64,000 bases of DNA, taken from the NCBI RefSeq assembly GCF_008933955.1, contig NZ_WBXO01000002.1, positions 248,001 through 312,000 on the forward strand, written 5' to 3'. The position numbers were made by a program, and so were the translations under genes. Source of the stretch: Heliorestis acidaminivorans. GTDB taxonomy: Bacteria; Bacillota; Desulfitobacteriia; Heliobacteriales; Heliobacteriaceae. Position 1 is the stretch's first letter, and the number at the start of each line of letters is the position of its first letter. Below the pieces are notes generated by a model. That model searched no databases and had not been told where the DNA came from. It saw only the letters and a list, made by a program, of their open reading frames with translations. Shown here one piece after another: positions 33,273 through 42,621 of the stretch.

Positions 33273-34235
33273 TTAACAGTTCTGGGGTTGTAATGCTGTG
33301 ACTATGCGGTCGTGGTTTTGGTAGTCTTGGTGAATTTGAATGTTGGTGAAACCGGATTGTTGGAGGAGTTTTTTGATGGCTTGGCCCTGGTTGTAGCCGA
33401 TTTCTAGGGCCATGAGGCCTTCAGGGTGAAGTAGTTGGGCCCCTTGGGGGATTAGTCGGCGGTAGAGGTCGAGGCCGTCGATGCCGCCATCAAGGGCTCT
33501 ATGTGGTTCGTGGTGGGCTACTTCTTTTTGTAGTGTGCCGATGATTTCACTTTCAATGTAGGGCGGGTTGGAAACGATGACGTTGAATTTATGGTTTAGG
33601 CTCTTCTTGGCTAAAAACGGCTCAAGTAGGTCGCCTTGAGTAAATTCAATAGTATCTTGCAGGCCTAGATTTTTGGCGTTTTCTTGAGCTACAGCGAGCG
33701 CTTCTGGGGAGATGTCGATGGCATGGTAAGCGCTATGGCTTTGGCTTTGGCTTTCGTTTTGGCTTTCGTTTTGGCTTTCCCTTGCCCTTTCTTTTTCTTT
33801 TACACTTTTTTTCATGGCTAGAGCTATGGAGACAATGATCGCACCTGAGCCTGTGCCTACGTCTATCACTTTGAAGTTTTTTTGACTTTTTTGCAGGTAT
33901 TTGAGGACGATTTGGACTAGTTCTTCTGTTTCTGGTCTAGGGATGAGGACAGCTGGTGTTACTTGAAAGGTGTGGTCACAAAACTCTTGCTTCCCTGTAA
34001 TGTATTGCAGGGGCCAGCCTGCTTGTCTTTTCTGGATATAATCTTGCCAGGCTTGCTCTTTTTCTTCCGGAAAAGGGTCGCGGAGTCGGGCTAAGAGGCC
34101 TGTACGGTTTGTTTTTAGGAGATCTGCTAGGAGAAGTTCTGCTTCGAGGCGGGCGCTTTCTATGCCTTTTTGCGTAAAAGAAAAAGCCGCCGCCTGCAGT
34201 TTTTCCCCTACAGTCGCCGACTTATTGTTTTCCAT
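33273..34235 (-). CDS. prmC: Release-factor glutamine methyltransferase
   Basis: Methylates the Gln of the GGQ motif in release factors, including the neighbouring prfA product. The SAM site VIDVGTGSGAI (about 113-123) and the substrate-binding NPPYIES are intact. A low-complexity insertion (ESQNESQNESQSQSHS, about residues 148-165) lies between SAM-binding strands; it is coded by a 12-nt tandem repeat around 33740-33780 and is probably a surface loop. 320 residues; GGAGA lies before the ATG. It starts 1 nt after the prfA stop. Confidence 0.94.
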   Translation of the reverse strand: MENNKSATVGEKLQAAAFSFTQKGIESARLEAELLLADLLKTNRTGLLARLRDPFPEEKEQAWQDYIQKRQAGWPLQYITGKQEFCDHTFQVTPAVLIPRPETEELVQIVLKYLQKSQKNFKVIDVGTGSGAIIVSIALAMKKSVKEKERARESQNESQNESQSQSHSAYHAIDISPEALAVAQENAKNLGLQDTIEFTQGDLLEPFLAKKSLNHKFNVIVSNPPYIESEIIGTLQKEVAHHEPHRALDGGIDGLDLYRRLIPQGAQLLHPEGLMALEIGYNQGQAIKKLLQQSGFTNIQIHQDYQNHDRIVTALQPQNC

Positions 34236-34236
34236 C

Positions 34237-35304
34237 TTAGTTCTCCATGGCCTTCATTTTTTCCGCTTGTTCGGTCGTAATGAGGCTGTCTATGATTTCT
34301 TCGATATCCCCTTCTAAGATGGCTTCTAAGCGATGGAGTGTCAGTCCGATACGGTGATCGGTGACTCTTCCTTGGGGGAAGTTATAAGTACGTATCCGTT
34401 CGGAGCGATCGCCAGAGCCGACCATGGATTTGCGGGCACTGGCCATCTCACCATGTGCTTCTTCTTGCGCTTTTTCCAGCAAACGGGCTCTCAGAACGCG
34501 CATGGCTTTGTCGCGGTTTTTGTGTTGTGATTTTTCGTCCTGACAGCTAACGACAAGACCTGTAGGTAAGTGGGTGATGCGCACGGCAGATTCGGTTCGG
34601 TTAACGTGCTGTCCACCAGCACCGGAGGCGCAGAAGACGTCGATACGAAGGTCGTTAGGGTTGACGTCGACTTCTACTTCTTCAGCTTCTGGTAAGACGG
34701 CAACGGTAGCCGCTGATGTATGGATGCGTCCGCTTGATTCGGTAGAAGGAACGCGTTGTACACGGTGTACGCCTGATTCAAACTTGAGTTTGGAGTAGGC
34801 ACCTTGTCCCTCGATGAGGAAAGATACTTCTTTGAAGCCCCCGATGTCGGTGTAGTTAGCGGAGAGGACTTCTGTTTTCCAGCCCTGTTGATCGGCATAG
34901 CGGCTGTACATGCGGTAGAGGTCTCCAGCAAAAAGAGCGGCTTCTTCCCCACCTGTGCCGGCACGGACTTCTAAGATGACGTTTTTGTCATCGTTAGGAT
35001 CTTTCGGTAGGAGAAGGATTTTCAGTTCTTTTTCGAGCTCTTCTTTTTTGCTGTTGAGCTCGCTTAGTTCGAGACGAGCCATTTCTCGAATCTCCGCATC
35101 CTCTTCTTCTAACATTGATGTGGCATCTTCTATGCCTGTGAGGACGCTTTTGTAAGCCCGATAAGCTTCAACGATTAAGGTCATACCTGATTGCGTTTTG
35201 GCATGGCGTTGCCAGGTACTTTGATCGCTGATTACTTCGGGATCACTGAGAAGTTGTGTTAACTCCTCGTATTTTTGTTCTATTGAATCTAGCTTGCTAA
35301 GCAT
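34237..35304 (-). CDS. prfA: Peptide chain release factor 1
   Basis: Recognises UAA and UAG and triggers peptide release. The codon-reading tripeptide PST lies in [14 protein letters not shown] and the GGQ loop in [17 protein letters not shown]; 355 residues, normal. AGGTG lies 7 nt before the ATG. It is almost overlapped by prmC downstream. In B. subtilis rho lies upstream beyond rpmE; here it does not. Confidence 0.97.
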   Translation of the reverse strand: MLSKLDSIEQKYEELTQLLSDPEVISDQSTWQRHAKTQSGMTLIVEAYRAYKSVLTGIEDATSMLEEEDAEIREMARLELSELNSKKEELEKELKILLLPKDPNDDKNVILEVRAGTGGEEAALFAGDLYRMYSRYADQQGWKTEVLSANYTDIGGFKEVSFLIEGQGAYSKLKFESGVHRVQRVPSTESSGRIHTSAATVAVLPEAEEVEVDVNPNDLRIDVFCASGAGGQHVNRTESAVRITHLPTGLVVSCQDEKSQHKNRDKAMRVLRARLLEKAQEEAHGEMASARKSMVGSGDRSERIRTYNFPQGRVTDHRIGLTLHRLEAILEGDIEEIIDSLITTEQAEKMKAMEN

Positions 35305-35420
35305 TTTTCTTCACCTGTATTTATGATTTAAAACCTAGTGGTAAACTACAGAGGCACAGAGAGTGCAAAGGAGTACCTTTGCTTTGGTTGTAGAAATTTT
35401 TGGTTGTTAAAATTACATAG

Positions 35421-35451
35421 AAAAAGAGCAGAGCTCTTCGCTGGCTCTGCT
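35421..35451 (-). terminator. rpmE terminator
   Basis: An AGCAGAGC/GCTCTGCT stem (35427-35434 with 35444-35451) is followed by C and five T residues on the minus strand, 8 nt after the rpmE stop. Confidence 0.85.
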
Positions 35452-35458
35452 GATCTTT

Positions 35459-35656
35459 TTAGAGTCCGTATTTTTTCTTGAACTTGTCAACCCGTCCACC
35501 GGCCTCGATAGCACGGGTTTGACCGGTGTAAAAAGGATGGCACTTGGAGCAAATCTCTACTTTGATTTCTTTGCGAGTTGAACCTAGTTCAAAGTTCTCT
35601 CCGCAAGCACAGCTTACTTGACTCCGTTGGAAATTTGGATGGATACCTTCCTTCAC
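35459..35656 (-). CDS. rpmE: Ribosomal protein bL31, zinc-binding type
   Basis: A large-subunit protein of 65 residues from the GTG at 35656 (GAGGTG 6 nt upstream; sequence KEGIHPNF as in the family). An upstream in-frame ATG at 35674 would add six unrelated residues. The four zinc ligands CAC and CSKC are present, so this is the zinc-containing form rather than the zinc-free paralogue. It is transcribed alone between a strong promoter and a terminator. Confidence 0.95.
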   Translation of the reverse strand: MKEGIHPNFQRSQVSCACGENFELGSTRKEIKVEICSKCHPFYTGQTRAIEAGGRVDKFKKKYGL

Positions 35657-35684
35657 TGGCGTCACCTCTTTCATATATGACCGA

Positions 35685-35760
35685 GCCCTTTGTGCAGGCT
35701 GTCAGTTTTAATCTTTGATTCACAAAGGGCATTATAGCATGGCTTCGCCTGCTGTGGCAA
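35685..35760 (-). promoter_or_regulatory. rpmE promoter with a 10-bp inverted repeat in the leader
   Basis: TTGCCA (35755-35760) and a perfect TATAAT (35731-35736) are 18 nt apart and preceded by TG. A perfect inverted repeat GCCCTTTGTG/CACAAAGGGC pairs 35685-35694 with 35721-35730. One arm begins right at the -10 box, so it could be an operator or a leader hairpin. Confidence 0.75.
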
Positions 35761-35788
35761 GGGGGTTTATGGAAGAAAATTATCCTTT

Positions 35789-36742
35789 TTACAGCCCTAA
35801 GCTACGGATGTGCGCTAAGGGGTTGACTGGTTTTTGGTCTATATGGATTTCAAGATGTAGGTGAGGTCCTGTAGAGACGCCTGTAGCACCAACTTGGGCT
35901 ATAGCTTGGCCTTTTTCAACGCTTTGGCCTTCTTTGACGAGTATTTTAGAGGCGTGGGCGTAGAGTGTTTTGACGCCGTGAGGGTGCTCGATGATTACGG
36001 TTTGTCCGTAAACTGGTCTCCACCCAGCGAAGGTTACTTTGCCTGATTGTACGGATCGTATGGTGTCGCCTGTATCGCCGGCGATGTCTACTCCATGGTG
36101 GAAGTTATTGTTTCTTGGTCCAAAGGGCGATGTAATTCTTCCTTGCAATGGGGCTTGCATGGTGGAAAGCACTGCACCTCGAGAAGCAAAGGTTCTTGAC
36201 GTTGCTGGACTTTTGACGTTCTTGTTGTTGTGGACGGCGATGACTTGACCTGGTTTGATAAATGTGTCGGGGTTAAGGTTGTTTATTTTGATTAAATCGT
36301 CTAGCCTCATGCCGTAGTAAATGGCTATGTCGTAGAGGGTATCACCTTGGACTACTTTATGGGATTGATTTTCTTTTGATGTTGTTTTAGTTGTTGCTGT
36401 TTGTTTCGTGGCAGTTGTTGCTTTCGTTGCTGTTGTAGTTGCTGTGGTGCTTGCTGTTTTGTTTGTTCTTGGGGCTGTTGTTTCTTCTGTGATCTTAATG
36501 TTACTAGAAAGGGTTGGTAGGGTTGTTGTGTTTTTGTTGTTTAGCGCTACATGTTCTATAGTTCTAATGGGTAAACTTTCTTTAATATGTTCGCCTTTGA
36601 GGAGGCGAAGTAGGGTGTCGTTGTTTACATAGCTTTCGCTGGCTAAGGGATAAATTAGCTGTGTCGCGAAAAGACTGAGGCACAAGAGACTCGAAAGTAC
36701 GATAGAACCTTTCGTTTTCCAGCCTCTTTTTAGGGGTTCCAT
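35789..36742 (-). CDS. LysM plus M23 (LytM-type) exported peptidoglycan protein
   Basis: The 317-residue protein has an N-terminal membrane or signal segment (about 13-32) and a Thr/Ala/Lys-rich linker made of short TT, TA and TK repeats (about 90-120). A LysM domain follows (HKVVQGDTLYDIAIYYGM through IKPGQVIAVHN), then a C-terminal M23 peptidase domain. Its zinc ligands HHGVDIA and HLHLE are present, so the hydrolase may be active. I choose the ATG at 36742 (GAGGTG 9 nt upstream). It lies between the lipoprotein gene and rpmE, in the position rho occupies in B. subtilis. Confidence 0.9.
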   Translation of the reverse strand: MEPLKRGWKTKGSIVLSSLLCLSLFATQLIYPLASESYVNNDTLLRLLKGEHIKESLPIRTIEHVALNNKNTTTLPTLSSNIKITEETTAPRTNKTASTTATTTATKATTATKQTATTKTTSKENQSHKVVQGDTLYDIAIYYGMRLDDLIKINNLNPDTFIKPGQVIAVHNNKNVKSPATSRTFASRGAVLSTMQAPLQGRITSPFGPRNNNFHHGVDIAGDTGDTIRSVQSGKVTFAGWRPVYGQTVIIEHPHGVKTLYAHASKILVKEGQSVEKGQAIAQVGATGVSTGPHLHLEIHIDQKPVNPLAHIRSLGL

Positions 36743-36900
36743 AAAAATAATCACCTCGGAATAATCTAGCGGTCCATGGATAGGCTAACCAGAAGCTCCA
36801 TGGGTTATTCTTGGTGAGGCCTTCTTTCATGGAAACTTTTTCTAAAAAATTTTTCTAAAGTCAAGCCACAGAAGTACAAGAGGGAGCGCTCTGACTAGGG

Positions 36901-38532
36901 CTATTTCACTTCTATATTGAAGATCTTGCCACCTCTAGAGGCTATCACGATCTGATTGTTAAAGATGGCGGGGCTGGCTTCAATATTAGAGCCTACATTA
37001 ATTTTATCAATGATGATTCCTTTTTCTGCATCGATTAGGAAGATATTACCGACTGAATCGCATTGTATGAGATAGCCTTGCCCTTCTGCTGTATAAAAGT
37101 CTACTGGTGAGGACCAGGCGTATTGTTGCATTTCCCAGCGCCATATTTCTTCACCACTATCTTTATCTAGAGCTACCATAAGACCTCCGTTGTGTGTCTT
37201 GTAACGCGATAAAGTAAAGATTACGAGGTTGTTGATCTTCTTTTTGCCCACTACTGGTGTAGCTAAGAGGCCTCCGTTAACATCAGCATTGTAAAAGGCA
37301 GGGTATTCTTTGGACCAGGAGGTTTCGCCTGTGAGGCCATCAATTTTTCTCAATAGAGCAGAGCCATTTCTTTTGATTTTATCTACTTCCGTGCCCGTAA
37401 AAAGATAGGGTTTTTCTTCTTCAATGTCCAAAACGATGGTGGCGTCGGTGTCATCGGTCATGGGCAAAGCCCAGAGGGGTTCCATATTTTGCAGGTTGAT
37501 GGCTTGCACACTACCACCATTGTCAGCAAAAAAGGCAATATTTCTGTAAAGGGCTACGGAGTTCTCGATGCCTTGATAGGGGTTACCTCTGATCTGATAG
37601 CGATATTTTATTTCTTCAGGTTCAATGCTGATAGTACCTTTTTCGAGGTTAAAGTTCGTGTTCAGTTTTAGATTGTAGAAAAAGCCATTTTCTCCACCGA
37701 CGATTAAGCTGTCTGTTTTGCTGTTGACTACAGCTGAGCTATCGAAAGCGCCCCAATTACTGTAGGCTAGACGATCTCTGCCGTTGATAAAGTGGAGAAG
37801 TTGTCCGTCGATTAAACTATAGATATAGAAGCCGAATTTGTCTGTTTCTTGTATGCCTTGACCTACATATAGTAAGGGATAGCCTCGAGGATCGACGGAG
37901 ATAGAGCCTTTGATGGGGTTACGTATGTCGATAGGATCGCGTGTAGCTTTGCCTGTTGCTAAGTCTAGAAAATAAATTCGTCCGTCTAAAGAACCTTGTA
38001 TGACTTCGACGAGGTCTTGGTCTTGAAATTCTTCCTTGATATTCATGATTTTGCGAACTTTTTCTTCCCACTTTACAAGGACAGGTTGGCCTGTCCAGCC
38101 TGCACCGGGACCCCAAGAACGTGAGCCTGTTGTAAAGTCCCAGTTGATATGTAAGTTTTCCGGATTTTTATTAACTTGGCCGTAGGCAGGTTGGTTTCTT
38201 AAGTGGTTACCTCGAAAAGTTAAGACTCCTTCTAGGTTCGTATAAGTATCATCAAAAAATTGTGATTTCTTATCGTCATAGGAGTAAGTGTCGACTTTGT
38301 TGTTATTGATATAGAGGTCATAGGATAACAAGTCTAGGTTCTGCGCTTCTACATCGAGGTAAGTTGAGTTTTTGGCTTTTGCTTCATTGGCTGATGCCGC
38401 TGTTAAGCTATCTGCGCTGGTTGTGGAGGTCTGCTCTAATTCTGTCTTTGGATTGACTTGTGCTTGAGAAGTACAGGCTGTCAAGATGAAGGTACATGTT
38501 AAGAGTAAGAGAAAAAGTATTTCTTTTTTCAC
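36901..38532 (-). CDS. PQQ-like beta-propeller lipoprotein
   Basis: A 543-residue exported protein. The signal peptide ends in a lipobox LTAC with Cys20 as the lipidation site. The body holds repeated beta-propeller blades with motifs such as DGRIYFLDLATGKATRD, VVALDKDSGEEIWRWE and IFLIDAEKGIIIDKINVGS, the PQQ/WD40-like type also seen in BamB. No residues for PQQ binding could be confirmed, so a structural or binding role outside the membrane is more likely than an enzyme. It lies downstream of glpX and upstream of the M23 peptidase. Confidence 0.85.
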   Translation of the reverse strand: MKKEILFLLLLTCTFILTACTSQAQVNPKTELEQTSTTSADSLTAASANEAKAKNSTYLDVEAQNLDLLSYDLYINNNKVDTYSYDDKKSQFFDDTYTNLEGVLTFRGNHLRNQPAYGQVNKNPENLHINWDFTTGSRSWGPGAGWTGQPVLVKWEEKVRKIMNIKEEFQDQDLVEVIQGSLDGRIYFLDLATGKATRDPIDIRNPIKGSISVDPRGYPLLYVGQGIQETDKFGFYIYSLIDGQLLHFINGRDRLAYSNWGAFDSSAVVNSKTDSLIVGGENGFFYNLKLNTNFNLEKGTISIEPEEIKYRYQIRGNPYQGIENSVALYRNIAFFADNGGSVQAINLQNMEPLWALPMTDDTDATIVLDIEEEKPYLFTGTEVDKIKRNGSALLRKIDGLTGETSWSKEYPAFYNADVNGGLLATPVVGKKKINNLVIFTLSRYKTHNGGLMVALDKDSGEEIWRWEMQQYAWSSPVDFYTAEGQGYLIQCDSVGNIFLIDAEKGIIIDKINVGSNIEASPAIFNNQIVIASRGGKIFNIEVK

Positions 38533-38649
38533 GAGAGGACCGCTCCTTTGTTATCAAGTGGAAATACATCCCAAAGACAACCTATGAAGGTATCTGTAAA
38601 TCGATGAGTCCTTTCGTCTACTATGCGACCACTAGAGGATAATTAATGC

Positions 38650-38691
38650 AAAAAAGAGGAAGGCCTTATATGGTAAGGCTTTCCTCTTTTT
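38650..38691 (-). terminator. glpX terminator
   Basis: A stem with A5/T5 ends pairs AAAAAGAGGAA with the matching TTCCTCTTTTT, plus an inner GCCTTA/TAAGGC. It lies 27 nt after the glpX stop and is bidirectional. Confidence 0.85.
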
Positions 38692-38717
38692 GTTCTCTTT
38701 TTACAATTTTTCTGATT

Positions 38718-39722
38718 TTATTTGTTTTCTTCTTGCTCTTCGCATTCACAACGACCGCGTCCAAAATAGGGTTTATTTTCGAGGCGGTGTAAGGCGTTGA
38801 TAAAGCGTACTGTTCCTGTTCTTCCGCGGATGACTACGGTGTGGGTAAGTGCTCCCTGAGAAGTTATTTTTACGCCTTTTAGCAAGCTTCCATCGGTGAT
38901 GCCTGTAGCGGCAAAAAGGACGCCTTCTCCGCTTACTAGGTCATCGAGATATAAGATTTTGCGGGGGTCTTCTAAGCCCATACGACGACAACGTTCTTCT
39001 TCTTCAGGAGATTCGGGGTAGAGTCGAGCTTGCATGTCTCCACCGAGGCAACGTATGGCGGCGGCGGCAATGACGCCTTCAGGAGCACCACCAATGCCCA
39101 TCATGACGTCTACACCAGAGTCTGGGAAGGCTGTGGCAACAGCTGGCGCTACGTCACCATCTTGAATAAGTTGAATTCTAGTGCCTAGGGCGCGACAGCG
39201 ACGAATCTTTTCTTCGTGGCGAGGGCGATCAAGAATGACGACGGTGAGGTCCTCTATATCTTTGCGTAAGGCTTCTGCAACGTTTCTGAGGTTTTGCTCT
39301 ACAGGTGCATCGAGATGGATTTTTCCGACTGCGGCAGGGCCTACGGCTATTTTGTCCATGTACATATCAGGAGCGTGAAGGATACAACCACGTGGCGCGG
39401 CGGCTAGAACGGCAATAGAGCCGTTGAGGCCTTTGGCTACTACGCTAGTTCCTTCTACAGGGTCTACGGCAATATCGAAGTCCATATCGCCAGGCTCACA
39501 AGTGCCTAGCTTTTCTCCTATGTAGAGCATAGGTGCTTCGTCCATTTCCCCTTCTCCAATAACGACTCTTCCATCCATGCGAATGGTGTCAAAAACAGCG
39601 CGCATGGCTTCTGTGGCGGCTTCGTCGGCGGCATTTTTGTCGCCTCGTCCCATCCAGCGAGATGATGCTAGGGCGGCGGCTTCGGTTACACGAGCAAATT
39701 CTAGGGCTAGTTCTCTGCTCAA
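38718..39722 (-). CDS. glpX: Fructose-1,6-bisphosphatase class II
   Basis: Gluconeogenic phosphatase producing fructose-6-phosphate. GEGEMDEAPML, DIAVDPVEGTS and GIGGAPEGVIAA are the metal-binding and substrate-binding motifs of the GlpX family; 334 residues. The start is TTG at 39722 with AAGGAG 8 nt upstream. It follows fsa with 255 nt between, most of it element copy 4. In B. subtilis murAB stands between tal and glpX; here it is absent. The C-terminus has a Cys-rich tail (GRGRCECEEQ), which is unusual. Confidence 0.94.
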   Translation of the reverse strand: MSRELALEFARVTEAAALASSRWMGRGDKNAADEAATEAMRAVFDTIRMDGRVVIGEGEMDEAPMLYIGEKLGTCEPGDMDFDIAVDPVEGTSVVAKGLNGSIAVLAAAPRGCILHAPDMYMDKIAVGPAAVGKIHLDAPVEQNLRNVAEALRKDIEDLTVVILDRPRHEEKIRRCRALGTRIQLIQDGDVAPAVATAFPDSGVDVMMGIGGAPEGVIAAAAIRCLGGDMQARLYPESPEEEERCRRMGLEDPRKILYLDDLVSGEGVLFAATGITDGSLLKGVKITSQGALTHTVVIRGRTGTVRFINALHRLENKPYFGRGRCECEEQEENK

Positions 39723-39815
39723 GTCATCTACTCCTTTCTGGTCAGGGTGGTTGGTCTGTGTGGCAAGAGCTTATGACTTCGCTTTGCCATGTATGCCATG
39801 ATTTAGTTTTGCTCG

Positions 39816-39928
39816 GGACAGGTGAAAGTCCTTTCCTGCGAACGGGCGTCTCCCACGCTGTTTCGACAGCAAGCTGTCGACAGCTGAGGTCGCCAAGCCC
39901 TCTCTCCGGAAAGGTCTTTCCCCTGTCC
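39816..39928. repeat. Nested-hairpin intergenic element, copy 4
   Basis: The outer arms 39816-39836 and 39908-39928 pair at 19 of 21 positions and share no sequence with those of copies 1-3 beyond the terminal TTCC/GGAA. The core stem usually GCCGT/ACGGC is GCTGT/ACAGC here, a compensated change. It lies between fsa and glpX. Confidence 0.9.
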
Positions 39929-39977
39929 AGGCACTTTATTTTCTAGAGGTTATGGGTTTAAGAGCTTCTCTCTGTCT

Positions 39978-40625
39978 CTACTTATCTTTTACGGTTTCCC
40001 AGTCTTTGAGAAAGCGTTCTATGCCTGAGTCGGTTAGGGGGTGTTTGATCATTTGTTGCAGTATTTTGTAGGGTACAGTTGCAATGTGAGCACCTGCTCG
40101 GGCTGATTCGGTGACGTGGAGAGGGTGTCGGATGCTGGCGGAGATGATTTCTGTTGGGAAGTCATGGATGCCAATGATTTCTGAGAGTTGATTGATGAGG
40201 ACCATTCCGTCTTGTCCGATGTCATCAAGTCTTCCTACGAAGGGGCTAATGTAGGTAGCGCCAGCTAGGCAGGCTAGGAGGCCTTGGTTGGCCGAGAACA
40301 CTAAGGTTACGTTGGTGCGGATCTGCTCTTTGTGTAGCTGGGCTGTTGCTTTTAGTCCTTCTGCGTTCATGGGAATCTTGATGACAATGTTGCGGTGTAT
40401 GGCGGCAAGTTCCCGTGCTTCCTGAATCATGCCTTCAGCTTGGAGACTAATCACTTCGGCTGAGATAGGACCATCTACGATAGAGGTGATTTCCTCTACT
40501 ACTTGGCGAAAGTTCCGGCCTTCTTTGGCGATTAGGGAAGGGTTGGTTGTTACTCCACTGATTACACCTAAGGCGTTGGCTTCTCTAACCTCGTTAATAT
40601 TGGCGCTATCTAAAAAGAGTTTCAT
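39978..40625 (-). CDS. fsa: Transaldolase / fructose-6-phosphate aldolase family
   Basis: A 215-residue short transaldolase. [25 protein letters not shown] is the N-terminal motif (shown here in part) and the Schiff-base Lys lies in IVIKIPMN. It is the small decameric type, which includes both transaldolase and fructose-6-phosphate aldolase; B. subtilis YwjH at the same position acts as transaldolase. Which reaction dominates cannot be read safely from sequence. It lies between fba and glpX. Confidence 0.9.
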   Translation of the reverse strand: MKLFLDSANINEVREANALGVISGVTTNPSLIAKEGRNFRQVVEEITSIVDGPISAEVISLQAEGMIQEARELAAIHRNIVIKIPMNAEGLKATAQLHKEQIRTNVTLVFSANQGLLACLAGATYISPFVGRLDDIGQDGMVLINQLSEIIGIHDFPTEIISASIRHPLHVTESARAGAHIATVPYKILQQMIKHPLTDSGIERFLKDWETVKDK

Positions 40626-40741
40626 CTCTTACTGCCACCATAGCACCTCAGTTGGGGTTCTGTCTGAGGGTATGGCGACACTGCCCTCCTTTTGGCTCTG
40701 AATCGCTCACAAATCTTCTGCCTCTGTGGGTTTCCTAACTA

Positions 40742-41596
40742 TTAAGCTTGGTTAGAAGATCCGAAGAGGCGGATCTTTTCACGGATGACTTCGCTCATTC
40801 TTTCTTTGGCAGGGCCTAAGATTTTGCGAGGGTCAATCTCGTTAGGCTTAGCGTTGATTACATCTCTTACACCTTCTGTGAAGGCTTCACGGAGGTTGGT
40901 GTCGATATTTACTTTGCGGACGCCGATCTCGATGGCGCGACGGATGTCTTCGTCAGGTACTCCTGAAGAGCCGTGCAAGACAAGTGGTACATCGACAAGT
41001 TTTTCGATTTGGCTAAGGCGTTCAAAGTCTAGTTCAGGACGTCCTTTGTATTGACCGTGTGCTGTTCCGATGGCTACAGCAAGGGCATCGACGCCTGTCT
41101 TTTCAACGAAGTAGCGAGCTTCCTCTGGGTCTGTGAAGAGGGCGTCTTTTTCATCTACGTGAATGTCATCTTCTGTGCCGCCGATTTTGCCTAGTTCTGC
41201 TTCTACAGAAACACCAACGGCGCGGGCTACGGAGAGAACTCGGTTAGTCAAGGCAATATTATCTTCTAAGGCATGCTTAGAGCCGTCAATCATGACAGAA
41301 GTAAAGCCACTGCTAATACATTGGACACATTGTTCAAAGCTCGTACCATGATCGAGGTGCAGAGCTACAGGAACGGAAGCTTTATCACCAGCTAAGCGCG
41401 CTAGCGCTACGATGTAATCAAGTCCGGCATACTTGATAGCACCCTGGGAAGCTTGAATGATGACGGGAGCTTTTTCTGCTTCGGCGGCCATGATGATAGC
41501 TTGGACAATCTCCATATTATTGCAATTAAAGGCACCTACGGCATACTTTCCTTCTTCTGCTTTGGCCATTAGTTCGGCCAGTGTAACCATTGGCAT
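40742..41596 (-). CDS. fba: Fructose-bisphosphate aldolase, class II
   Basis: A zinc-dependent aldolase of glycolysis and gluconeogenesis, 284 residues. ALHLDHG holds the catalytic Asp and a zinc His, GTAHGQY the second zinc His and VLHGSSGVPD the third. The ATG has AAGGAGG about 10 nt upstream. A short CCCC/GGGG hairpin lies in the leader (41627-41639). It heads the fba-fsa-glpX group. spo0F and ywjG, found upstream in B. subtilis, are absent. Confidence 0.95.
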   Translation of the reverse strand: MPMVTLAELMAKAEEGKYAVGAFNCNNMEIVQAIIMAAEAEKAPVIIQASQGAIKYAGLDYIVALARLAGDKASVPVALHLDHGTSFEQCVQCISSGFTSVMIDGSKHALEDNIALTNRVLSVARAVGVSVEAELGKIGGTEDDIHVDEKDALFTDPEEARYFVEKTGVDALAVAIGTAHGQYKGRPELDFERLSQIEKLVDVPLVLHGSSGVPDEDIRRAIEIGVRKVNIDTNLREAFTEGVRDVINAKPNEIDPRKILGPAKERMSEVIREKIRLFGSSNQA

Positions 41597-41721
41597 ACTT
41601 TTAATTCCTCCTTAGTTTTATAGTGCCCCTTACGGGGATTGTTCTTTGTGAGTTAGTATTTGTAGTTTCTTCTATTTTACTTCAATGATTCCAACATATT
41701 CCTAGTCAGCGGGCCATAATA

Positions 41722-41761
41722 AAACCGCAGGCCATCTTGTGATGAGGTCCACCCGCGGTTT
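41722..41761 (-). terminator. Terminator after the zinc-ribbon protein gene
   Basis: AAACCGC at 41722-41728 pairs with GCGGTTT at 41755-41761 with inner partial pairing, and TTTTATT follows on the minus strand. It begins 11 nt after the stop. Confidence 0.65.
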
Positions 41762-41771
41762 GGGTACACTT

Positions 41772-42443
41772 TTATGTGGATTTTTTGCTTCTACGTCTTC
41801 TCGTTCCTCGGTTGTTGCGGGGGTGCGAAAGAGAAGGTCCTTCTATTTGTACTTCTTTTACTCTCTTGATCATTTGTAGGTCATGGTCTGATTCGGCATA
41901 GCAGACGTGGTTGTTACTACAAACTTCACAGCGCAGTTCTACTCGATCGGGGTAAATGTCTACGTTGATCTGGTGACTGCTACAAGTGCAATAGAGTTTG
42001 CCATTCTCTGCGATAGTATGTAGGTATTCTAAGATGCCGTACATAACTTCAGGGTTCTCAAAATATTCGACGACACCTAAGTTTTCCGCCATTTCTCGCA
42101 AAGATTTGTCTTGTCTCATAATAGCTTCTTTCACTTTGTCTCGAGGGCCAACGAAGCCTATCTCAACAAGATTCTCTTCGCAATGTAGCACTGACAGTTG
42201 CTGTGACCATAACTTCTCTCGTAAGTACCAGAAAAGGTGTTGGCTTTCGCACATGATGCAATGGGCTTGTAGGTAAAAGCGCTTGCGGTCCTTAGTTCCC
42301 ACCGTCATTAGTTTTGCTCCGCAGGTGCAGTTAATCTGCTGAGTCCTTTGTTTAGCAAAAGTAAACAGGGAAATCCCGTGAAAATCGATGGCTCCACAAG
42401 TCTGACAGCGCAAAGCGACGATGGTCATAGTGGACACGATCAT
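41772..42443 (-). CDS. Hypothetical zinc-ribbon protein
   Basis: A 223-residue soluble protein that I do not recognise by name. It has three Cys-rich modules: CQTCG with CTCG (about 13-42), CIMC (about 62-65), and CTC with CEVC (about 151-175). These suggest two treble-clef or zinc-ribbon folds around a helical middle. The C-terminus is very basic (RNNRGTRRRRSKK), pointing to nucleic-acid binding. It lies between the YIP1-like gene and fba. A nucleic-acid-binding role is inference from the zinc sites and basic tail. Confidence 0.7.
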   Translation of the reverse strand: MIVSTMTIVALRCQTCGAIDFHGISLFTFAKQRTQQINCTCGAKLMTVGTKDRKRFYLQAHCIMCESQHLFWYLREKLWSQQLSVLHCEENLVEIGFVGPRDKVKEAIMRQDKSLREMAENLGVVEYFENPEVMYGILEYLHTIAENGKLYCTCSSHQINVDIYPDRVELRCEVCSNNHVCYAESDHDLQMIKRVKEVQIEGPSLSHPRNNRGTRRRRSKKST

Positions 42444-42560
42444 GTGGATAACCCCCTTTCCTTACCCCTTTATTTCAACGTTCCAGTGCAAAATCCTGCT
42501 TTTGTAAACAAGTTGGTGAATCTTTTCGCTATCTTTAGAAAATAAGCTTAAGGAATAGAA

Positions 42561-42592
42561 AGAAGACCTACCATTTCTATGGTAGGTCTTCT
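42561..42592 (-). terminator. Terminator after the YIP1-like gene
   Basis: A perfect 14-bp stem (42561-42574 with 42579-42592) with a 4-nt loop and a TTTC tract on the minus strand, 30 nt after the stop. Confidence 0.8.
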
Positions 42593-42621
42593 CTAGGGCA
42601 GATCTTTTTGTTGTTACGAGG

